The translations under genes and the position numbers were made by a program. A stretch of 27,598 nucleotides of DNA from Bacteroidales bacterium (GTDB taxonomy: Bacteria; Bacteroidota; Bacteroidia; Bacteroidales; Bacteroidaceae): positions 1 through 27,598 of the forward strand of contig SFIS01000041.1 in assembly GCA_004555245.1 (NCBI GenBank), in the 5' to 3' direction. How positions within the stretch are numbered: position 1 is the first letter of the stretch; each line of letters opens with the position of its first letter. This document shows positions 22,491 through 27,598 of this stretch, piece after piece. The notes below the pieces were generated by a model. It was not told the origin of the DNA and did no database searches. It saw nothing but the letters and a program-made list of their open reading frames with translations.

Positions 22491-24374
22491 ATGAGCTACA
22501 CCAATCCCATACTTGCCCTCGAGAAGCAGAAGCAGCTTCTCGGCCTTGAATACGAGGCTGAGCGCGAGGCGTTTCGCGTTCAGACCGAAGCCCGCGGCAT
22601 CGGCCGCATCATGAAGCGCGGCGACGCGTGGTGGCCTGTCGTTGCGGGCAAGATGTTCTACAACTCCCTCAACCAGTGCTGCCTCTCCCTCTCGCGCAGC
22701 ACAGACCTCGACATCGAGCACAACTTCGAGTTCAGCCGTCCCGTCACGTTCTTCACGCTCGCCAGCTCCCCGGCCTCTGCCTCCGGGGCAAAGCCGCGTT
22801 ACCTTAATGTTACAGCCACCGTCTCTTATGCCGAGGAGAAGCAGATGGTAGTAGCCCTTCGCAGCGAGGGCGACGCCGCCCTGCTTCAGCAGACGGAGGG
22901 TCTTGGCGTGCAGCTGTCGTTCGACGAGACGAGCTACCGCTGCATGCTCGACGCCCTCAACCGTGTCATAGAGGGCAGGGGCACGCGTCTGTCGCATCTG
23001 CGCGACGTGTGCTACACCGACATACCTTTGGAGCATTACACCTTCGGCGACATCCGTCTGCCGTGGCTTAACGCCTCTCAGGAGCACGCCGTCAACGAGG
23101 TGTTGCGCGCCAAGGATGTCGCCATCGTCCACGGTCCGCCGGGAACGGGAAAGACGACGACACTCGTCGAGGCTGTCGTGGAGTGTCTCCAGCGCGAGAA
23201 TCAGGTTCTGGTGTGCGCCCAGAGCAATATGGCGGTCGATTGGATATCCGAGAAACTTGTCGATCGCGGTGTCCCCGTGCTTCGTGTTGGCAATCCCACC
23301 CGTGTCAACGACAAGATGCTTGGCTTCACCTACGAGCGTCTTTTCGAGGCCCACGGCGACTATCCCGAGCTGTGGTCTCTGCGCAAGACGCTGCGCGATC
23401 TGCGCCGCCACCGCCGTCGTGGCGACCGTTCATGGCACGATAAGGTGGACCGTCTTCGCTCGCGCGCCACCGAGCTTGAGGCTGCCATCCACCAGCAGCT
23501 CTTCTCCAACGCGCGTGTGATAGCCTGCACGCTTGTCGGCGCCGCCCACCGCCTTCTTGACGGGCAGACCTTCGGCACACTCTTCATCGACGAGGCTGCG
23601 CAGGCTCTCGAGGCCGCCTGCTGGATTCCGATGCGCCGCGCGTCGCGTGTGGTGCTTGCCGGCGACCACTGCCAGCTGCCGCCCACGATAAAGAGCCATG
23701 AGGCATTGCGCGGCGGACTTGGCGTGACACTCATGCAGCGCATCGCCGAACGGCGTCCCGGGGCGGTGACGATGCTCACGATGCAGTATCGCATGCACGA
23801 CGACATCATGCGCTTCTCCTCGCAGTGGTTCTACGACGGGAAGGTGGTGTCGGCTCCCGAGGTCAGCCACCGCTCCATCCTCGACTACGACATCCCCATG
23901 CTGTGGATTGACACGTCGGACATGGCGTGCCGCGAAGAGTTTGTCGGCGAATCATACGGCAGGGTAAACAAGACGGAGGCACGCCTCACACTCGCCGCCC
24001 TGCAGCTCTACATCGAGAAGATCGGGCTCCGTCGCGCCATCGACGAGAGCATCGACATCGGCATCATCTCGCCCTACAGGGCCCAGGTGCAGCATCTGCG
24101 GCAGCTGCTGAAGAAAGAAGAGTATTTCCGCCCTCTGCGCCACAACATCAGCGTGAACACCGTCGATGGCTTCCAGGGCCAGGAGCGCGACATCATCCTC
24201 ATCTCTCTCGTGCGCGCCAACGACGAGGGTCAGATAGGTTTCCTGAGCGACATCCGTCGCATGAACGTCGCCATCACGCGTGCCCGCATGAAACTCATCA
24301 TCCTCGGCGACGCTCCCACCATGACACGCCACAAATTCTACAAAGCCCTCTATGACTACATCGAATCCATCTGA
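22491..24374 (+). CDS. Superfamily 1 helicase, Upf1/DNA2-like (AAA_11/AAA_12)
   Basis: A 627-residue helicase. An N-terminal OB-like/stalk region (1-180) precedes the motor. The motifs are in order: Q-like NASQEHAV (194-201), motif I GPPGTGKTT (215-223), Ia CAQSNMAVD (242-250), II DEAA (367-370), III GDHCQLPP (391-398), IV QYRMH (432-436), V TVDGFQGQERDI (557-568) and VI NVAITRAR (592-599). This is the SF1B Upf1/IGHMBP2/SMUBP-2 pattern, whose members unwind RNA or DNA 5' to 3'. The start ATG at 22491 follows the mapped promoter. The frame is open upstream by chance to 22206. Its last 23 nt overlap the ABC ATPase gene, so translation is probably coupled. Confidence 0.94.
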   Translation: MSYTNPILALEKQKQLLGLEYEAEREAFRVQTEARGIGRIMKRGDAWWPVVAGKMFYNSLNQCCLSLSRSTDLDIEHNFEFSRPVTFFTLASSPASASGAKPRYLNVTATVSYAEEKQMVVALRSEGDAALLQQTEGLGVQLSFDETSYRCMLDALNRVIEGRGTRLSHLRDVCYTDIPLEHYTFGDIRLPWLNASQEHAVNEVLRAKDVAIVHGPPGTGKTTTLVEAVVECLQRENQVLVCAQSNMAVDWISEKLVDRGVPVLRVGNPTRVNDKMLGFTYERLFEAHGDYPELWSLRKTLRDLRRHRRRGDRSWHDKVDRLRSRATELEAAIHQQLFSNARVIACTLVGAAHRLLDGQTFGTLFIDEAAQALEAACWIPMRRASRVVLAGDHCQLPPTIKSHEALRGGLGVTLMQRIAERRPGAVTMLTMQYRMHDDIMRFSSQWFYDGKVVSAPEVSHRSILDYDIPMLWIDTSDMACREEFVGESYGRVNKTEARLTLAALQLYIEKIGLRRAIDESIDIGIISPYRAQVQHLRQLLKKEEYFRPLRHNISVNTVDGFQGQERDIILISLVRANDEGQIGFLSDIRRMNVAITRARMKLIILGDAPTMTRHKFYKALYDYIESI

Positions 24375-25101
24375 CATCCTCTCCATAGATAATCTCTCGA
24401 TAGGCTACGGCTCGCGCACCGTTGCTTCGCATCTCTCCGCCACGCTTCGTTCGGGCTGTCTGACCTGCCTTGTCGGCCGCAACGGCGTAGGTAAATCGAC
24501 GTTGCTGAAGACGCTCTCCGGCTTCCTTCCGCCCCTCTCCGGCACGGTGTGCATATCGGGTCGCGACGCCTCTGCCCTGACTGGTAGAGAGCGGGCTCGC
24601 CTCGTGAGTGTCGTGCTGACGGGCAGGCCTGAGGTGCGGATGCTGACCGTAGAGGAGACCGTGGCTCTCGGCCGCACGCCCTACACCAACCTCTGGGGCA
24701 GGCTGACGGCTCACGACACCGCCGTCATCGACAGCAGCATCGCCGCCGTAGGCATCGCGCCGCTGCGCCACCGCAACATCGGTTCGCTCTCTGACGGCGA
24801 GTGTCAGAAGGTGATGATAGCGAAGGCTCTCGCCCAGACGACACCGCTCGTCCTGCTCGACGAGCCCACCGCCTTTCTCGACTATCCCTCTAAGGCGGAG
24901 ACGATGCGCCTGCTGAAGTCAATCACGATGGCCGGCGGAGCCCACGGCAGCCGTGTCACGGCACTCCTCTCCACCCACGACATGGAGATGGCGCTGCGCC
25001 TGGCAGACAGGCTGTGGGTGATGACATCCGACCGCACACTATGCACCGGCACGCCCGACGAGCTGCATGAGGTGCTGAAGAAAGAAAAGCTGATTTTCTG
25101 A
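24352..25101 (+). CDS. ABC transporter ATP-binding protein (iron-siderophore/haem/B12 type)
   Basis: A 249-residue ATPase. Walker A is GRNGVGKST (42-50), the signature is LSDGE (146-150, not the usual LSGGQ), Walker B is LVLLDEPTAFLD (166-177), and the H-loop is STHD with H209. It resembles FecE/BtuD/HmuV-type import ATPases. The Q-loop glutamine is not obvious: the segment reads VSVVLTGRPEVRMLTVEE, which I also recall from Bacteroidota relatives. No permease or binding protein is adjacent in this window, so its partners must be encoded elsewhere. The start lies inside the helicase gene (23-nt overlap). The 9-nt repeat tract begins two bases after its stop. Confidence 0.9.
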   Translation: MTTSNPSDILSIDNLSIGYGSRTVASHLSATLRSGCLTCLVGRNGVGKSTLLKTLSGFLPPLSGTVCISGRDASALTGRERARLVSVVLTGRPEVRMLTVEETVALGRTPYTNLWGRLTAHDTAVIDSSIAAVGIAPLRHRNIGSLSDGECQKVMIAKALAQTTPLVLLDEPTAFLDYPSKAETMRLLKSITMAGGAHGSRVTALLSTHDMEMALRLADRLWVMTSDRTLCTGTPDELHEVLKKEKLIF

Positions 25102-25103
25102 AA

Positions 25104-25184
25104 CCGGAGGGGCCGGAGGATCCGGGTGTCCCGGAGATTCCGGAGATCCCGGATGTTCCGGATGTTCCGGAGGACCCGGACGCC
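25104..25184. repeat. Nine contiguous 9-nt repeats (CCGGAnnnn) before the S8 protease gene
   Basis: Nine units, each beginning CCGG and most CCGGA, fill 25104-25184 without a gap (CCGGAGGGG, CCGGAGGAT, CCGGGTGTC and so on, ending CCGGACGCC). The tract is in frame with the protease at 25212 and would encode (Pro-Glu/Asp-x) repeats with no stop between, but no start codon precedes it in that frame. The protease ATG is 27 nt downstream. No promoter box is visible in this gap. Confidence 0.93.
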
Positions 25185-25211
25185 ACTAACGTTCATAACG
25201 CCACAAAAGAC

Positions 25212-27377
25212 ATGAAACAAATACTACTCTTCATCCTCCTGCTGCTGCCGCTTGGCATAGCGGGACAGCCCCGGCACAAGATGTCGGCACTGGTGCGCGA
25301 GGCTGCGGCAGCCGCCCGCGAGACGCCAGCCGTGAAGGGCGGCCGGCCTTCTGCCTCACCCTTCATCACCGCCCTTGTCAGCATCGACGCCCCCGGCCTT
25401 GACGGCATCACGCCCCGGAGGCTGCTGACGGAGTACGGTTGCCGCGTCTTTGCCTCGTTCGACGACATCTACGTCGCCGCCATCCCCCTTTCGTCCATCG
25501 AGCCCCTCGCCTCTCTCGCCGCCGTCCGGCGCATCGAGGCCGGCGTGAGCAACGATGTCACGCTCGACACCACACACCTCATCGTACATTCAGCCGAGCT
25601 GTGGGACAAGCCTCTGACCGCTGTCCCGCCGTCGCCGTCGCCGTTGTCTGTTGTCCGTCAGGGTCTGACGGGCAAGGGCGTTGTCGTAGGCATGGTGGAT
25701 GTGGGCTTCGACCTCAACCACCCCACCTTCCTCACCTCCGACGGCACAGAATGCCGCATCCGCCGCCTGTGGGACCAGCTCGACGGCACAGACAGTGGCG
25801 AAGCTGTTGTGGGCAAGGCCTCTGACGGCGTGTCGGACACCGTCTATGTAGGCCGGCAATACACCACCGCCGCCGCCCTCCGCACCAAGGCACGCTCTGC
25901 CGACGCACATATCATAGGCCACGGCACGCACACCACCGGCATTGCGGCAGGCAGCGGCAGCGAGGGCAACGGCACCCTCTCGCCATACATCGGCATGGCT
26001 CCCGACGCCGACCTCTGTCTCGTGGCGAACATGGTGGGGCAGAACAAGACACTCGTCAAGCCGGAAGACCTCTACAAATACACCACGGCGACAGACATCC
26101 TCGCCTTCAAATACATCTTCGACTATGCCGGGAGCGTGGGCAAGCCGTGTGTCATCAACCTGAGCGAAGGGTCGAAGGACGAATTCTACGAGGCTCCCCT
26201 CTACACCGACGTCATCAACAAGATGCTCGGACCGGGACGCATCCTCGTCTGCTCGGCCGGCAACGAGGGCATGAAGGGGATGTATATGCAGAAACCTCTC
26301 GGAGCGGATATCTGCGGCGCTTTCGTAAGGCCCGACAACGGCAAATTCCTGATAAACACCTGTTCTGCACGATATCCTGCCGTGGCTGTCACATTCTTCG
26401 ACAGCGGTGGAACGGAGAAGACATTCATGTACGACACCTCCGTCCTCGCGGCATATCCCGACAGCGTCGTGCTTGACACCGTCACCGTGCGCAATGAGGG
26501 CGATGCCGTCATCGTATTCTGCGCCTATCCGTCTGGCTACGACGCCACAAAGGTTGCGGCAGAATTCTATTTTCATACTGAAGACACCTCTCTCGGCGGG
26601 TCCGGCTGCCCCGTCGCCTTCCGCCTGCTTGATTCCGGCAACGACATCGAGGCGTATGCCTACAAGGGACAGTTTGTGTCTGACAGCACCGACCCGACGC
26701 TCTGCGACTATTCTTCAGACCATTCCGTCCTCTTCCCCGGCAGTGTCGGGCGTGTGGTGTGTGTCGGTGCCACCGCCTACCGCACGTCGGTTGTCAACAC
26801 CGAGGGCAAGACTGTGTCCATCAACTACGGCACGGACGGCGAGCGCGCCCGTTTCAGCAGCATGGGCCCCACGCTTTCCGGGCTGACGAAGCCGGACATC
26901 AGTGCGCCCGGCCAGAACATCGTGTCGGCGTTGAGCAGCTATTTTATCGAGGCGGAACCGGCGGGCTATGCCGCGAAGCACACCGTTCGCTTCACCGATT
27001 GCGGCGGTCGCCGCTACCCTTGGTCGGCGGACAGCGGCACCTCGATGTCGTCGCCCGTCGTGGCGGGCATCATAGCCCTGTGGCTGCAGCATTGCCCCAC
27101 GCTGACTCCCGAGCAGGTGAAGGACATCTTCGCCGCCACGGCCCGCCGCCGCGACCCGGCGTCCGGCTATCCCAACAACGTGTACGGCCAGGGCGAGATA
27201 GACGCTCTGGCGGGTCTGGACTATATCATGCAGCACATCACCGGCATCCGCGACACGACGCTGCTGCCGCCGCCGTCCGCCGCCTCTGCCTGCTACGACA
27301 TTCAGGGCAGGCGTGTTGACCCCGCCCGCTACCGCGGCGTCGTCATCTCGGGTGGCAGGAAGCGGCTGCTGAAATGA
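25212..27377 (+). CDS. Secreted S8 family (subtilisin-like) serine protease
   Basis: A 721-residue protein with a signal peptide (about 1-18). An N-terminal prodomain-like region (about 50-125: FITALVSIDAPGLDGI...YGCRVFASFDDIYVAAIP) is followed by the catalytic domain with D163 (GMVDVGFD), H237 (GHGTHTTG), N351 (SAGNEG, oxyanion) and S611 (SGTSMSSPVVAG). A beta-rich domain of about 190 residues is inserted between N351 and the final catalytic segment (about 370-540). The tail YDIQGRRVDPARYRGVVISG followed by GRKRLLK resembles a T9SS-type sorting tail, so surface or extracellular action is likely. It is complete. It follows the ABC ATPase gene by 110 nt of repeat tract and may share its transcript. 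Confidence 0.94.
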   Translation: MKQILLFILLLLPLGIAGQPRHKMSALVREAAAAARETPAVKGGRPSASPFITALVSIDAPGLDGITPRRLLTEYGCRVFASFDDIYVAAIPLSSIEPLASLAAVRRIEAGVSNDVTLDTTHLIVHSAELWDKPLTAVPPSPSPLSVVRQGLTGKGVVVGMVDVGFDLNHPTFLTSDGTECRIRRLWDQLDGTDSGEAVVGKASDGVSDTVYVGRQYTTAAALRTKARSADAHIIGHGTHTTGIAAGSGSEGNGTLSPYIGMAPDADLCLVANMVGQNKTLVKPEDLYKYTTATDILAFKYIFDYAGSVGKPCVINLSEGSKDEFYEAPLYTDVINKMLGPGRILVCSAGNEGMKGMYMQKPLGADICGAFVRPDNGKFLINTCSARYPAVAVTFFDSGGTEKTFMYDTSVLAAYPDSVVLDTVTVRNEGDAVIVFCAYPSGYDATKVAAEFYFHTEDTSLGGSGCPVAFRLLDSGNDIEAYAYKGQFVSDSTDPTLCDYSSDHSVLFPGSVGRVVCVGATAYRTSVVNTEGKTVSINYGTDGERARFSSMGPTLSGLTKPDISAPGQNIVSALSSYFIEAEPAGYAAKHTVRFTDCGGRRYPWSADSGTSMSSPVVAGIIALWLQHCPTLTPEQVKDIFAATARRRDPASGYPNNVYGQGEIDALAGLDYIMQHITGIRDTTLLPPPSAASACYDIQGRRVDPARYRGVVISGGRKRLLK

Positions 27378-27396
27378 GACCGCCCGCCGTCATTTT

Positions 27397-27446
27397 GCCC
27401 CTCCGGTGTTCTTCGACCAGGTCGAAGAATACGGGCGGGGAGGGGC
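27397..27446. repeat. Long nested hairpin after the S8 gene
   Basis: The inner stem TTCTTCGA (27409-27416) / TCGAAGAA (27422-27429) surrounds the loop CCAGG. The outer stem GCCCCTCC (27397-27404) / GGAGGGGC (27439-27446) encloses it. No U-run follows, so it may be an mRNA 3'-end stabilising structure or a palindromic element rather than the terminator itself. Confidence 0.65.
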
Positions 27447-27467
27447 GGCGGCGGTGAGGGGCATGAA

Positions 27468-27502
27468 AAACGGGGACGCTGTGTGCGCCCCCGTTTCTCA
27501 TT
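27468..27502 (+). terminator. Rho-independent terminator of the S8 protease transcript
   Basis: AAACGGGGACGC (27468-27479) pairs with GCGCCCCCGTTT (27485-27496) with one A.C mismatch and a 5-nt loop, followed by CTCATT. The U-run is short because the group IIC intron begins right after it at 27503. Confidence 0.75.
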
Positions 27503-27598
27503 GTTCGCCCGACATGGGCATAATCTAATGGGTGAAAGTCCCGAGCGTGCCCCGATAGCGGGAAGCGCATAGTCCGAGGCAACGGTGTCCACCGCGAG
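27503..27598 (+). mobile_element. Group IIC self-splicing intron, 5' end (domain I), runs off the window
   Basis: From 27503 the sequence reads GTTCGCCCGACATGGGC, then TCTAATGGGTGAAAGTCCCG, and later GGCAACGGTGTCCACCGCGAG. This aligns block by block with the start of the Oceanobacillus iheyensis group IIC intron as I remember it (GUGUGCCCGGCAUGGGU, UCUAUAGGGUGAGAGUCCCG, CGCAAGGGUGUCC). The GGGTGAAAGTCCC element is the hallmark of domain I. The 5' end has GTTCG in place of the consensus GTGYG. Insertion directly after a terminator hairpin is the known target preference of class C introns. The reverse transcriptase/maturase gene would lie beyond the window. Confidence 0.85.

Noticed and set aside
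27481..27490. GTGTGCG as the group II intron 5' end
   Set aside because: It matches GTGYG, but it lies in the loop and right arm of the terminator hairpin. The alignment with known class C introns (GCCCGxCATGGG spacing) fixes the start at 27503.

Overview
The window looks like chromosomal DNA of a member of the Bacteroidales, most likely Prevotella or a close relative. It carries a SusC/SusD operon, Cys-lipoproteins with Bacteroidota-style signals, and two secreted proteins whose C-termini resemble Prevotella T9SS-type tails. Promoters of the Bacteroidota form TTTG-N20-TAnnTTTG recur on both strands with exactly 20 nt between the boxes, and recognisable Shine-Dalgarno sequences are mostly absent. 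The species is an inference; no rRNA is present.

Layout. (1) 1-497: the 3' end of an AbiEii-type nucleotidyltransferase toxin gene, then a cluster of GCGC-rich palindromic repeats. (2) 498-13945: a secretion and uptake block. An M16 zinc peptidase (-) is divergent from a TlpA-like thioredoxin lipoprotein or periplasmic protein (+). A modular secreted protein follows, then SusC, SusD, a DUF4843 lipoprotein and a PKD-like lipoprotein. No glycoside hydrolase is present, so peptides are a more likely cargo than glycans (inference). (3) 13946-15656: an AT-rich accessory patch. It holds the decayed 3' end of an ATPase/winged-helix gene with a (TTKK)3 linker, and a PIN toxin-antitoxin pair bracketed by direct repeats that each contain a complete promoter. 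Outside these lie two copies of a palindromic element. A pair of identical 38-bp repeats surrounds the promoter of the next gene. (4) 15657-16904: an AAA/DUF4143 ATPase. (5) 16939-22166 (-): a probable seven-gene operon, pyrE - SRPBCC - argH - lipoprotein - outer-membrane protein - prmC - recX. The two envelope genes look like an insertion into a housekeeping gene set. (6) 22491-27377 (+): an Upf1-like SF1 helicase overlapping an ABC ATPase of the iron/haem/B12 type, then a secreted S8 (subtilisin-like) protease. (7) 27378-27598: a long hairpin, a rho-independent terminator, and the 5' end of a group IIC self-splicing intron placed right after that terminator. The intron runs off the window.

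The least expected signals are non-coding. They are the duplicated promoter around the toxin-antitoxin pair, the palindromic operator-like repeats on both sides of the DUF4143 promoter, three intergenic tandem repeats with a 9-nt period but unrelated units, and the group IIC intron at a terminator. All domain assignments come from reading motifs by eye; no database search was run.
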